A stretch of 64,000 nucleotides of DNA, taken from contig PCAM01000002.1 of NCBI GenBank assembly GCA_002730555.1, positions 22,768 to 86,767 of the forward strand, written 5' to 3'. Below, one piece after another: positions 26,248 to 34,856 of this stretch (the stretch's first letter is position 1; every line of letters starts with the position of its first letter). This DNA is from Chloroflexota bacterium (GTDB taxonomy: Bacteria; Chloroflexota; Dehalococcoidia; Lucifugimonadales; Lucifugimonadaceae). The position numbers and the translations under genes are program-made. The notes beneath the pieces were generated by a model. The model saw nothing but the letters and a program-made list of their open reading frames with translations. It was not told the origin of the DNA and ran no database searches.

Positions 26248-27711
26248 GTGGCAAGCACCGACACGAGCCGACCCAACATTCTGTTCATCCTAAGTGACGA
26301 CCAGGGACCATGGGCGATGAACTGTGCCGGCACGCCCGAGCTACGCACGCCGAACCTGGACCGCTTGGCGGAGACCGGGATCAGGTTTGAGAACTTCTTC
26401 TGCGCCTCGCCCGTCTGCTCGCCGGCAAGGGCGTCGATCCTCACGGGCCAGATGCCGTCGCAACACGGTGTGCAGGACTTCTTGAGGGCCGGAAACTCGG
26501 TGAACCTGCCGGGCGATGGGAAGACGGTCCAGTACCTGGAGGGTCGCACCACCTACACCGAAATCCTGTCCGACAACGGCTACACCTGCGGCCTGAGCGG
26601 CAAGTGGCACCTGGGCGATTCAGCGACCCCTCAGACGGGGTTCGAGTACTGGAACGTGCATGCCACGGGGGCGGGCAATTACTACAACGCTCCAATGTTC
26701 CGGAACGGCGAGTTGTACACGGCAGACGGCTACTTCAGCGATGTCATTACGGACAACGCTATGGGGTTTATGGAGTCTCAGCTTGGCGTCGAGAACCCGT
26801 TCTCGCTGAACGTCCATTTCACCGCTCCCCACGCTCCCTGGGGACCGGAGCAGCACCCTTCCGAGCTGTACGACGACTACTTCCAGAACTGCGCCTTTGA
26901 GTCGGTGCGCTGGGACCCGGTACACCCGAATCACCTCGCGAAAGAAGGTTCATCCGGGAGCGTCGGATCAACCGAAGAGGAGCGACGCCAGTTGCTGAGC
27001 GGCTACTTTGCCGCGATCAGCGGGATGGACAGCAATATCGGCCGGTTGATCGACTGGCTGGAGGCCAACGGTCTGCGGGAGAACACGCTGATCGTGTTCA
27101 CCGCCGACAACGGAATGAACATGGGGCATCACGGCATATGGGGTAAAGGGAACGGAACTTATCCGCCAAACATGTACGACACGGCGGTGAAGGTGCCAAC
27201 GCTGATGTCTCGGCCCGGTCACGTGCCGCAGGACGTTGTGGAAACGGGGTTGCTGAGTCACTACGACTTCATGCCGACGCTGCTGGAGTACGCGGGGCTG
27301 AATGGCACCGGCCCCGGATCCGGGTCCAGAGAGCGTCCGGGGGTCAGTTTTGTGCCAGTTCTGGAAGGCGAATTAATGGGTGCGGACCGGCCGGTGGTGG
27401 TGGTGGACGAGTACGGACCTACTCGGATGATCCGGACCGATTCGCTGAAGTATGTGCACCGGTATCCGGACGGTCCGTTTGAGTTGTATCACCTTGTCGG
27501 AGACCCTAATGAGACGACAAATGAGATCGACAATCCGGCGTTTGCTTCATCTATCGCGCTGATGCGAGGCCAGTTGCAGGAGTGGTTTGATCGGTACACA
27601 GAACCTGATCGTGATGGCCGGAAGCAGATGGTGAAGGGCCGAGGGCAGCTTGGTCTGGTTGGAGTGCCGGACGCGTTTGCGCAGGACGTGGTGTTTTTGC
27701 GGGATACGTAG
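26248..27711 (+). CDS. Type I (formylglycine-dependent) sulfatase
   Basis: This 487-residue enzyme hydrolyses sulfate esters. The formylglycine precursor is Cys57 in VCSPARASILTG, matching C-x-P-x-R. Metal-binding residues are in LSDDQG and FTADNGMNMGHHG, and SGKWHLG and PHAPW are the usual active-site segments. No signal peptide is visible, so it is predicted to be cytoplasmic, unlike many polysaccharide sulfatases. The start GTG 26248 has AGGGAG 5 bp upstream; TTG 26221 is the longer alternative. No formylglycine-generating enzyme gene is in the window. A role in sulfated organic matter use is inferred. Confidence 0.92.
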   Translation: MASTDTSRPNILFILSDDQGPWAMNCAGTPELRTPNLDRLAETGIRFENFFCASPVCSPARASILTGQMPSQHGVQDFLRAGNSVNLPGDGKTVQYLEGRTTYTEILSDNGYTCGLSGKWHLGDSATPQTGFEYWNVHATGAGNYYNAPMFRNGELYTADGYFSDVITDNAMGFMESQLGVENPFSLNVHFTAPHAPWGPEQHPSELYDDYFQNCAFESVRWDPVHPNHLAKEGSSGSVGSTEEERRQLLSGYFAAISGMDSNIGRLIDWLEANGLRENTLIVFTADNGMNMGHHGIWGKGNGTYPPNMYDTAVKVPTLMSRPGHVPQDVVETGLLSHYDFMPTLLEYAGLNGTGPGSGSRERPGVSFVPVLEGELMGADRPVVVVDEYGPTRMIRTDSLKYVHRYPDGPFELYHLVGDPNETTNEIDNPAFASSIALMRGQLQEWFDRYTEPDRDGRKQMVKGRGQLGLVGVPDAFAQDVVFLRDT

Positions 27712-27775
27712 GGTGTGCCGGCGATCAGTGGGATTGCGGGAAGACGCGCTGGCGCAGTGTCCTTCTGCCGAAGGG

Positions 27776-27813
27776 CCCCCTCACCCCAGCCCTCTCCCGA
27801 TTGGGAGAGGGGG
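27776..27813. repeat. Family A palindromic repeat, copy 3
   Basis: CCCCCTCACCCCAGCCCTCTC then CCGATTGGGAGAGGGGGC forms a strong hairpin between the convergent sulfatase and dehydrogenase genes. It might double as a bidirectional terminator. Confidence 0.7.
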
Positions 27814-27818
27814 CACGG

Positions 27819-28820
27819 CTACCCGTTCGGCTTGATCACCAGCTTGACGCCTTTGCCTTCGCCGGAGTCGATGATGGCCTGCGGGACGTCTCTTAGCTCG
27901 TAGCGGCCGGTGATTACACCGTCCAAATTTAACTTCGCCAGTTCGCCCGGAGTGCGTGCGAACACGTCTCCGCGGCCGAAGCCTGACTGTAGGGTGACTT
28001 CCCGATACTGCATGTCGTAGAGGTCGACCGGTAGCGGCGCACCCGCCGGGGCGACGCCGATCATGAGCACCTGGCCCCTCGGACGTACCAGCTCGACGCA
28101 TTTGGCGACCAGGTCCGCCCTGCCAACAGCCTCGGCGGCGATATCCAGTCCTCTGCCGTTTGTGAGATCAGCGATGAAATCTTCGACGCTTGACTCCGCC
28201 GGGTCGTGCAGTACATCGATGCCGAGCTGGGTCGCGAATTCACGCCTGTAACTCACGGGTTCGGATATTGCGACGGTCCGCATTCCATGTGTTTTCAGGA
28301 ACGCTGCCGTCATGAGACCCATCATCCCTCCGCCGATCACCAGCCCGACCGCATCATCCTCGATACGCAGACGGCTCACCCCGGATAGGCAGCACGATGC
28401 GGGTTCGGTGATGGACGCTATCTCGACGTCCAGTCCGTCCGGAACCGGTACGGCGGAAGCGTTCGGCACGGACGCCAGTTCGGCGAAAAATTCGTGTTTC
28501 TGCATGTTTCGTTCGCAGCGAGACACGGTCCACGTGCGGCAGCTCTCGCACTCCCCACACGAGGTGCTGTGGTTGAGCACGACGTTCTCGCCGATACGGT
28601 CCCGGCTGACGTTAGCACCCACTTCGATGATCTCCCCGGACGCCTCATGGCCCAAGATCTGCGGCGGCGTGGAGGGGAACAGCCCCTGCGTGATGTGAAC
28701 GTCTGTGCCGCACACGCCAACGGTGCCGATGCGGACCATCACGTCGTCCGGCCCGATGGTCGGGTCCGAAACGTCACCGTACTCGAAATCGCCGCCGCCG
28801 AGCCATATGCACGCTTTCAA
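27819..28820 (-). CDS. Zinc-dependent MDR dehydrogenase
   Basis: This 333-residue alcohol or polyol dehydrogenase shows the catalytic zinc motif VGVCGTD, GHEASGE and the structural zinc set CGECESCRTWTVSRC. The nucleotide-binding loop is VIGGGMMGLM. I chose TTG at 28820 because AGAGGAG lies 6 bp upstream and translation then begins LKACIWLGGGDFEYG as in relatives; an upstream TTG at 28871 adds 17 poor residues. It is convergent with the sulfatase and divergent from the ManD-like gene, so it may oxidise a sugar or sugar acid in the same pathway. Confidence 0.88.
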   Translation of the reverse strand: MKACIWLGGGDFEYGDVSDPTIGPDDVMVRIGTVGVCGTDVHITQGLFPSTPPQILGHEASGEIIEVGANVSRDRIGENVVLNHSTSCGECESCRTWTVSRCERNMQKHEFFAELASVPNASAVPVPDGLDVEIASITEPASCCLSGVSRLRIEDDAVGLVIGGGMMGLMTAAFLKTHGMRTVAISEPVSYRREFATQLGIDVLHDPAESSVEDFIADLTNGRGLDIAAEAVGRADLVAKCVELVRPRGQVLMIGVAPAGAPLPVDLYDMQYREVTLQSGFGRGDVFARTPGELAKLNLDGVITGRYELRDVPQAIIDSGEGKGVKLVIKPNG

Positions 28821-29215
28821 CTTGGTCTCCTCTGGTTGGTGTGGTTGCGGGCAAATGTGGGTGGATGCCAATCCCCCCTACAACGTTGCCACTGACGTGC
28901 CGGAACGTCATCTGCCAGGATCCGGTGGGAGTATCGCGTAGGTTGGGGTGGCATGGCAGTCGTTCCTGGCGACGACGCCAATCGTCATCCCCGTGCAGAC
29001 GGAAATCCAGATACGGTCTCCGGGTTGATACACCAGTGATCGCACCAAGGACGTTCCTGGCCCCCCTTCGAGGGAATAACGACATTGGCATGGGAATGGC
29101 GAGCTCGAATTGGCGGTCTGTGCACTCGTATTCGCCTGTAAAATGTTGCATTCAGTAACCACCCCCTGATCCCCTCCTACATTATGAGGGGGCATCAACG
29201 ATCCCGGGAGAACGA
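28821..29215. other. 395-bp divergent intergenic region
   Basis: It contains a family D repeat (28983-29012, CGTCATCCCCGTGCAGACGG followed by AAATCCAGA) and, just before the ManD-like gene, a hairpin (29167-29176 with 29186-29197) in the probable leader. No gene is seen. Confidence 0.5.
29167..29197 (+). promoter_or_regulatory. Leader hairpin before the ManD-like gene
   Basis: TGAT-CCCCTC pairs with GAGGGG-ATCA around loop CTACATTAT, with a two-base bulge. It ends 8 bp before the CGGGAG ribosome-binding site of the next gene. Confidence 0.4.
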
Positions 29216-30517
29216 ATGAGCAACGTCACTATCAGGGACATCCGGACGATCTTCACGGAGCCGGACGGCATTCGGCTTGTCATCGTGAAGATCGAGACGT
29301 CCGAGCCGGGGCTCTACGGGATTGGCTGTGCGACGTTTACGCAGCGCCCAACGGCTGTGAAAACGGCGCTGGACGACTACCTGAGGCTTTTGCTTGTGGG
29401 CCGGGATGTGGCGGATATCGAGGACGTTTGGCAGTCGAGTTACGTCTCGTCTTACTGGCGTAATGGCCCGGTCTTGAACAACGCCATGTCGGGGGTCGAT
29501 CAGGCTCTATGGGACATCAAGGGCAAGATGGCCGGGATGCCGGTGTACGACCTCTTCGGCGGCAAGGCGCGTGAGGCGGCGGCGGTGTACGTCCACGCCA
29601 AGGGCGCCGAAAACGCCGAGGTGGAGGACGAGGTGCGCAGCTTCATGGCGGAGGGCTACCACCACATCCGGGTCCAGATCGAGACGCCGGGCGGGTTCGC
29701 CACATACGGCACCGGCGGGCGCGGCTCGGCAAATATCGAGACGAGCGCCACGACCCCGGACGAAGGCCCCAGGTGGATCACGCAACGGATCGGCGAGCGC
29801 GATCCCAACCTCAAATACGCGCACCCGGGTGGCGTGTTCGAGCCCCGTCCCTACATGCGCTCGGCCCTGGGGTTGTTCGAGCACATCCGTTCAACCATCG
29901 GGTTCGATGTCGAGCTACTGCACGACGTGCACGAGCGCATCCCCCCGATCCTTGGCGTGTGGCTGGCGAAGGAGGTCGAACAGTATCAACTCTTCTTCCT
30001 TGAGGACCTGTTCCCGCCGGAAGACCAGGAGTATTTCCGGATGGTACGCGAGCAGACTTCCACGCCGATCGCGATGGGCGAGCTTTACAACAACCCGGCC
30101 GAGATGACGCCGATGGTGAAAGACCGGTTGCTGGACTTCATCCGGGTCCACATCTCACAGATCGGCGGGCTGAGCCCGGCGCGCAAGTTGGCGGCGCTTT
30201 GCGAGGCATTTGGCGTGCGCACGGCGTGGCACGGCCCGGGCGACACGTCCCCCGTGGGACACGCCGCAAACCTGATGCTGAACCTGAACACGATCAACTT
30301 CGGGGTCCAGGAGTATTCGATCTTTGGCGAGCGGACCAAAGAGGTATTCCCGGGCATCCCAGAGGTCCTCGACGGCTACATGTGGCCGAACGGCCAGCCG
30401 GGGCTGGGGATCGATATCGACGAAGGGCTCGCGGCGAAATTCCCGTTCCAGAAGCGCGCATACGGGGGCGCATGGTCGGCGCCGCGTCGCGCCGACGGAA
30501 GCGTCGTCCGGCCCTGA
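29216..30517 (+). CDS. Mannonate dehydratase-like (ManD/RspA) enolase-superfamily enzyme
   Basis: This 433-residue protein belongs to the enolase superfamily. Capping domain residues 1-115 are followed by the barrel. Metal ligands are Asp in LLHDVHERIP, Glu in FFLEDLFPPED and Glu in MGELYNNPAE, the ManD pattern, and the His in TAWHGPGDTSPVGHAA fits the active site. ManD enzymes dehydrate D-mannonate or D-gluconate to 2-keto-3-deoxygluconate; some RspA relatives are very slow and may have other roles. CGGGAG lies 5 bp before the ATG. KDG kinase and KDPG aldolase genes 16-19 kb away would complete the route. Confidence 0.88.
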   Translation: MSNVTIRDIRTIFTEPDGIRLVIVKIETSEPGLYGIGCATFTQRPTAVKTALDDYLRLLLVGRDVADIEDVWQSSYVSSYWRNGPVLNNAMSGVDQALWDIKGKMAGMPVYDLFGGKAREAAAVYVHAKGAENAEVEDEVRSFMAEGYHHIRVQIETPGGFATYGTGGRGSANIETSATTPDEGPRWITQRIGERDPNLKYAHPGGVFEPRPYMRSALGLFEHIRSTIGFDVELLHDVHERIPPILGVWLAKEVEQYQLFFLEDLFPPEDQEYFRMVREQTSTPIAMGELYNNPAEMTPMVKDRLLDFIRVHISQIGGLSPARKLAALCEAFGVRTAWHGPGDTSPVGHAANLMLNLNTINFGVQEYSIFGERTKEVFPGIPEVLDGYMWPNGQPGLGIDIDEGLAAKFPFQKRAYGGAWSAPRRADGSVVRP

Positions 30518-30541
30518 CGCCCTGGCTAGGGGGCGTCAGGG
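30512..30541. other. Perfect 11-bp hairpin over the ManD-like stop codon
   Basis: CCCTGACGCCC (30512-30522) and GGGCGTCAGGG (30531-30541) pair perfectly around an 8-nt loop. The ManD-like TGA is inside the left arm and the stop of the convergent small ORF is in the loop. No T tract follows on either strand. Confidence 0.5.
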
Positions 30542-30696
30542 AGCAGCGCCCCGAGAGCGAATTCGTCCGCCTGTGGAGCGCAGCCGAGGAAGGTGGCTAT
30601 GCCGTTCTCGTTGGCGATGTTGTACGTCCTAAGCGGCATCCACTCCGTTGTGTTCGTCCGTGGCCGGATTTTAGTCAGCGGAATCTCGTGTTCCAT
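30526..30696 (-). CDS. Possible 56-residue small protein
   Basis: A minus-strand frame translates as MEHEIPLTKIRPRTNTTEWM, then PLRTYNIANENGIATFLGCA and PQADEFALGALLPDAP. The composition is protein-like and unlike its surroundings, but the family is not recognised and no ribosome-binding site is clear. It begins 16 bp from a 76-bp palindrome and ends in the loop of the hairpin at 30512-30541. It may be a small gene or the tail of a lost larger one. Confidence 0.35.
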   Translation of the reverse strand: MEHEIPLTKIRPRTNTTEWMPLRTYNIANENGIATFLGCAPQADEFALGALLPDAP

Positions 30697-30711
30697 GAGC
30701 CACGTTTGCGG

Positions 30712-30787
30712 GATTGACCTGCCCCTTTAGACGGCACCAGTCAATAAATTAGAGACTGGACGTCTCCAGAAGGGGGGCAGGTCAACC
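30712..30787. repeat. 76-bp imperfect palindrome, MITE-like
   Basis: The outer arms TTGACCTGCCCC and GGGGCAGGTCAA, and inner arms AGACG with CGTCT and CCAGTC with GACTGG, line up as one long inverted repeat around an AT-rich centre. The outer arms resemble IS3-type insertion-sequence ends. No transposase lies nearby. Confidence 0.6.
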
Positions 30788-30984
30788 ACAGGATCACAAG
30801 GAGCTCGGGGCGGCGTTCACGTTCAGCCCAAGGGTGCTGGGTGCAGGCATGAATTACCGACATATGAAGCTGCGGTACCGGTATCGACTCTTCAGAGTGA
30901 CCGGACCTGCCTACTGGTTGCTCAGGATGCCAGTGGTTGATGGGGTGGAATTGACAGTACGAAAGGCACCCCCCTATATGACCC

Positions 30985-31190
30985 GAGTCTCTCCCGACCG
31001 GGAGAAGGGGCAAATGCGACCTTCGTCGTGGCGATGTGTCCTGAGACTCTCGAAGGGCCGGGTTGTGCGATGACACGCGTAACTCAGTAGACGTCCAGGT
31101 TGGCATTACGGTCGTAGGGGTCGATTGGTATCGACCCCTACAGGCTTGTCGCACTTCAAGGCTTCTCCATCACCCCAGCCCTCACCCACG
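30985..31190. repeat. Repeat island: families A, E, B, A-half
   Basis: Family A core at 30985-31011, family E at 31035-31062, family B at 31114-31141 (GTAGGGGTCGATTGGTATCG then ACCCCTAC), and a left half of family A at 31161-31190. Together with the palindrome at 30712 they make up most of the 680-bp gap 30518-31197. Confidence 0.7.
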
Positions 31191-31197
31191 TCCGTCC

Positions 31198-31971
31198 CTA
31201 CCCCTGGGCTACGTCAGGGTGCTCCCGCGGCGTCAGAAACAGCCCTCGGTCCAGGTAAGACGCGGAGTTCCCGATTATCACCGTGGTTTTCATGTCGTAC
31301 GGCAGCTCCATCATCCCGCCGACGGTAGAGAGGGTAGCCGTCTCATCCGGGCGCGTGGCGTCTCGCACGATGGCCACCGGGCCGTCCGCTTTCCGGTACT
31401 CGGAGATGATCCTCCACGCCTTCATCATATGTGAGGGGCGGTGTCGACTTGCCGGCTCGTAGATCACCACCGCCAGATCGGCCTCCAGCGTATTTCTGAG
31501 GCGCTTTTCGATCACCTCCCAGGGCACGAACCGGTCGCTCAGGCTTATCACAGCAAAGTCCTGGATCAGCGGCGTTCCGATGAGTGCGGCGGAGGCCGTG
31601 GCGGCGGTAACGCCTGGGATCACCTCAAGATTCACCGCTGCGGCGGCATCCTCGTCCATCTCGCCCAGCGCCCGGTAAACGGGCTCAGCCATGCCGTAGA
31701 TGCCCGGATCGCCCCCGGTGACTAGCGCTACTCTCTTGCCTTCCTGCGCGAGACGAACCGATTCCTGTGCCCGTTCAAGCTCGGCACCCATCGGGAACTC
31801 AAGGTAGTGCTTGTCCTCGATGAGGGGGATGATCAGCTCAAGGTACAGGCGATAACCGACGACGATGTCGCACCCGCGTATCGCACGTTCGGCACGCCGT
31901 GTCAGATAGTCCAGCCCGCCCGGACCTATACCGATCAGTGTCAATCGCCCGGCTGCCACGGGATCGGTCAC
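31198..31971 (-). CDS. cobJ: Precorrin-3B C17-methyltransferase
   Basis: This 257-residue SAM-dependent methyltransferase of the tetrapyrrole family acts in the corrin ring of cobalamin synthesis. The N-terminal LTLIGIGPGGLDYLT and the SAM loop VTGGDPGIYGMA are the family's hallmark segments, and the C-terminal domain ends after TTVIIGNSAS. GTG start at 31971 is preceded by AGGAGG. No other cob or cbi gene is in the window, so it is isolated from its pathway here; the rest may be elsewhere. Confidence 0.9.
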   Translation of the reverse strand: MTDPVAAGRLTLIGIGPGGLDYLTRRAERAIRGCDIVVGYRLYLELIIPLIEDKHYLEFPMGAELERAQESVRLAQEGKRVALVTGGDPGIYGMAEPVYRALGEMDEDAAAAVNLEVIPGVTAATASAALIGTPLIQDFAVISLSDRFVPWEVIEKRLRNTLEADLAVVIYEPASRHRPSHMMKAWRIISEYRKADGPVAIVRDATRPDETATLSTVGGMMELPYDMKTTVIIGNSASYLDRGLFLTPREHPDVAQG

Positions 31972-32276
31972 GCGCGCCTCCTAAATTCGGATTCCCCAAT
32001 TTGTCCTACGCAACGGAGCACCCAGCGATCTCCAGAGAATTCCGAGCCGAGTCCGAGTGCAGATTATTGCGGCGGCGGCCTGCTCTTACTAAAGAATACG
32101 ACGAATGCGTTGCAATAGACGCCGATAACGGACGGCGATTTAGACCCTCAATATTCAAATCTGTCGTTTTCGTTAGTCTGTTGTGAACACTGACTTACAT
32201 CAACGTATCTTGCCCGAGGCGACTCATCTCGACCGACCGGCGCAATCCCGTTCAATGCCTGCCAGAAGGTTTCATA
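31972..32276. other. 305-bp gap, nothing recognised
   Basis: It separates the divergent cobJ gene and tetR stub. Apart from their ribosome-binding sites, no repeat-family member or dyad was found. Confidence 0.4.
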
Positions 32277-32501
32277 ATGCCGAAGCGCACGCGCTCCGAC
32301 TCCAAAACCCCGATCAGGCAGATCCTTAAGGCTGCCCGCGAAATCCTGACCACGGGCGGTCTCGAATCGGTAATAATCACCGCGCTCGCCGATCTGTTGG
32401 ATATGAGTGAGGCCGCCCTTTACCGGCACGTCGACAGCAAAAACGAGATCCTCCTCGAGACGTATTCCCGGTACGGGAGCCAACGCGCGAAAGTAGCGTA
32501 G
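32277..32501 (+). pseudogene. TetR-family regulator stub
   Basis: The 74-residue product has a complete TetR DNA-binding domain: ILKAAREILTTGGLESVIIT followed by LADLLDMSEAALYRHVDSKNEI. It stops only 14 residues after the recognition helix region. Normal TetR proteins are about 190-200 residues and need the missing ligand-binding and dimer domain. The start has AGAAGG 8 bp upstream, so expression signals survive. Two dyad operators follow directly. It is either a truncation remnant or, less likely, a free-standing DNA-binding domain. Confidence 0.7.
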
Positions 32502-32513
32502 TGAGTATTCACT
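32500..32513. promoter_or_regulatory. TetR-type operator, imperfect copy
   Basis: AGTGAGTATTCACT is a near-palindrome overlapping the stop codon of the tetR stub. It differs from the second copy by two central bases. Confidence 0.55.
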
Positions 32514-32546
32514 TTCAAACCCGCAGCGGCGCGTAATACACATCTA

Positions 32547-32560
32547 AGTGAGTACTCACT
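32547..32560. promoter_or_regulatory. TetR-type operator, perfect palindrome
   Basis: AGTGAGTACTCACT is a perfect 14-bp palindrome of the kind bound by TetR-family proteins. It is 47 bp from the first copy and no gene starts just downstream. Confidence 0.6.
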
Positions 32561-32651
32561 ACATGGTTTCCCTATAGCGCTGAATCAGCTACAAGAGGTT
32601 CTTCCCCGGCGCACGTTTGGAGTCCTCGTACAGGGACTTTGATGCGCGGTC

Positions 32652-34250
32652 CTAACGCACTGCCTCTCCGGCCAGCACGCCCGTCACCTTCTCGCCCGCA
32701 ACGGCGGGCTTGCCGTTGACGAAGACGTAAGGGATGCCGGACGGGTGGACGGCCGGGTCCTCGAAGCTGGACTGGTCGTTCACGGTGTCTGCGTTGAACA
32801 GAACCAGGTCTGCGTAGTTGCCCTCTGCGATCACGCCGCGTCTGTCGATCTTGAAGCGCTCCGCCGGGTTCTGCGTGACCCTCTGGATCACCTGCTCAAG
32901 CGGCCGGTTAAGGCGGCGGCGCAACCGCCCGATGAAACGTGCGAAGCAGCCGTATGCACGCGGGTGGACAATGCCTATTAACGGTGGGGCGACGGGGATC
33001 GAATCACTGCCGATCATGTAGTCCGGCCGGTCCAGCAGGTTCATCACGTCTTCTTCGTGCTGGCGCCACACCCGCACGCTAGTCGGCGGGATCCCACGGA
33101 AACCGATGCCCATCTCCTCTTCTACCATCAGCTCCATCACCAGTTCTTCCACAGAGACGCCTTTCCCTTCAGCGGCGTCCTCAAAGGTCATGCCAACCAG
33201 GTCTGCGTTGGGACCCTCCGCTATGGCGGTGAACATGTTGCCGCCCATCGGGGTGATCGGCGTCTCCTGGAAGAACTTGATCAGGTCTCGCCGGGTCTCC
33301 AGGTCCCGGAGCCGCTCCATCATGGCGTCTGAGCCGCCTTCATGCACCCACCCGGGGATGAAGGTGTGCGGGAAGCTGGAGCCGACCGGGTAGACGTAGC
33401 ACTCAAGGCTCACATCGATCCCCTCCGCTTTGGCGGCATCGACCGGATCCATGATGGACGCGATGTCGCCGACGTGCGGGGGCGCGGTGCGGTAGTGCTC
33501 AAGGTGGACCGGGACGCCGGAGCGCCGACCGATCTCCAGTGCTTCAAGAACGCCCCCGCCCGCGTGCCCGCGTTCGGGGTTATGGTTGCGCAGGTGCGTG
33601 CTGTACGGAAGGCCAAACACGGCGGCGACCTCACACAGATCAACGAGTTCATCCGTATCGCTGTAGGCGTTCGGATAGTAGGACATCCCGGTCGAAAAGC
33701 CGCGTGCGCCCTGCTCCATCCCTTCTCTCAACATCCCCTTGGCGCGGTCCATATCCGCCCCACGCAGCGGCACGTCGTTCATGCCTACCGCCGATATCCG
33801 GACCGGCCCGTGGCCGATAAAGGTGGCGACGTTGCAGGAAGTTTTTAAGTGGTAGTTGCTGAGGAAGGCGTCTATGGACGACATATCCAGGTCTTCCGGA
33901 GGGAAGCCCAGGATCCCGGACAGGTACTTCCGGTACATCAGGTAGTTATCGTGCGACAGGGGGGCGTAGGACAGTCCGTCCGGGCAGAGGATCTCCGTTG
34001 TGACGCCCTGCCGGATACCGCTGGCGTGCTGCCCGTCCAGCAGTAGCGCGCCGTCCGAGTGAGCGTGGACGTCGATGAATCCAGGGGTGACGGTCAGCCC
34101 GGTGGCGTCGATCACCGTATCGGCGGTCGATTCTGTCAGGTCGCCGATGGCTGCGATCTCTTTTCCTGTGATGCCGACATCCGCCCAGACGCCGGGCGTT
34201 CCGGTGCCGTCTATCACTGTGCCGCCGGAGATGATGGTGTCGAAATTCAT
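32652..34250 (-). CDS. N-acyl-D-amino-acid deacylase-type amidohydrolase
   Basis: This 532-residue metal-dependent amidohydrolase resembles D-aminoacylases. The zinc site HxH is in GFIDVHAHSDG, the bridging Cys is in VTTEILCPDG, further His residues are in YSTHLRNHN and VHLEHY, and the last Asp is in YMIGSDS. The C-terminal composite beta domain (NYADLVLFNADTV) is complete. GAAGGA precedes ATG 34250. It releases fatty or acetyl groups from N-acyl-D-amino acids in the family; here the substrate is inferred. It stands alone on this strand. Confidence 0.9.
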   Translation of the reverse strand: MNFDTIISGGTVIDGTGTPGVWADVGITGKEIAAIGDLTESTADTVIDATGLTVTPGFIDVHAHSDGALLLDGQHASGIRQGVTTEILCPDGLSYAPLSHDNYLMYRKYLSGILGFPPEDLDMSSIDAFLSNYHLKTSCNVATFIGHGPVRISAVGMNDVPLRGADMDRAKGMLREGMEQGARGFSTGMSYYPNAYSDTDELVDLCEVAAVFGLPYSTHLRNHNPERGHAGGGVLEALEIGRRSGVPVHLEHYRTAPPHVGDIASIMDPVDAAKAEGIDVSLECYVYPVGSSFPHTFIPGWVHEGGSDAMMERLRDLETRRDLIKFFQETPITPMGGNMFTAIAEGPNADLVGMTFEDAAEGKGVSVEELVMELMVEEEMGIGFRGIPPTSVRVWRQHEEDVMNLLDRPDYMIGSDSIPVAPPLIGIVHPRAYGCFARFIGRLRRRLNRPLEQVIQRVTQNPAERFKIDRRGVIAEGNYADLVLFNADTVNDQSSFEDPAVHPSGIPYVFVNGKPAVAGEKVTGVLAGEAVR

Positions 34251-34856
34251 TTGTCGTCCTTCAGTTATCGACGGGCTGTCGAGCGATTGGTCGAACCGCC
34301 GTTATCCAATGCCGAATGAGTGACGGTCGCGCTTGCCCCCCGGGAGCGGACATCGTCCACCTCTGTCCCCCTGACCCTGCCCCCTCTTCTTCCAAATGGA
34401 GAGGGGATTCGCTGGGCGGGGCGACCGGAGATTACTCCCGTGAGGTTCCCGGCGCTAGATATTGCCGCAAACTCCATCGCAACGCGATTGTCACATTCAC
34501 GAAACACTTCCGTTACAGAGGTAAAGCGCAGGTGTAACAAACGACTCTGAATATGGACTCCATCGATTCTTGATCAGCTTTTGCCTATGGAGGGGAAGAG
34601 ATGGAGTTCAACGAGGGACCTGGTTACCAGATCCGTGAGTAGTGCGACCACCACGTCGGCAAGATCACGGGCATGCAACACCTCGGGGCCAGTGAACACC
34701 ACCCCTTTAGGAGTAACCTCCCTGTCTCGATTCGGCAGTCTGGTAGTTCCATGACACAGAAATCCCAGGTCGTTTGGATGTCGTTCTTCAGGCGTGACGC
34801 AGCCGGGTAAGGTAACGTTAATGTCAGCGAGCCAATGCAACTGAGGACGTATCCGT
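34251..34856. other. 606-bp gap with a family A repeat
   Basis: The region 34361-34407 is a diverged family A copy (CCCCTGACCCTGCCCCCTC then TGGAGAGGGGAT). A minus-strand frame at 34574-34873 is open but has no family match and is not called. Confidence 0.45.

Noticed and set aside
30199-30717. 172-codon plus-strand frame over the ManD-like 3' end
   Set aside because: Mostly a shadow of the ManD-like gene, running into the palindrome region without a family match.
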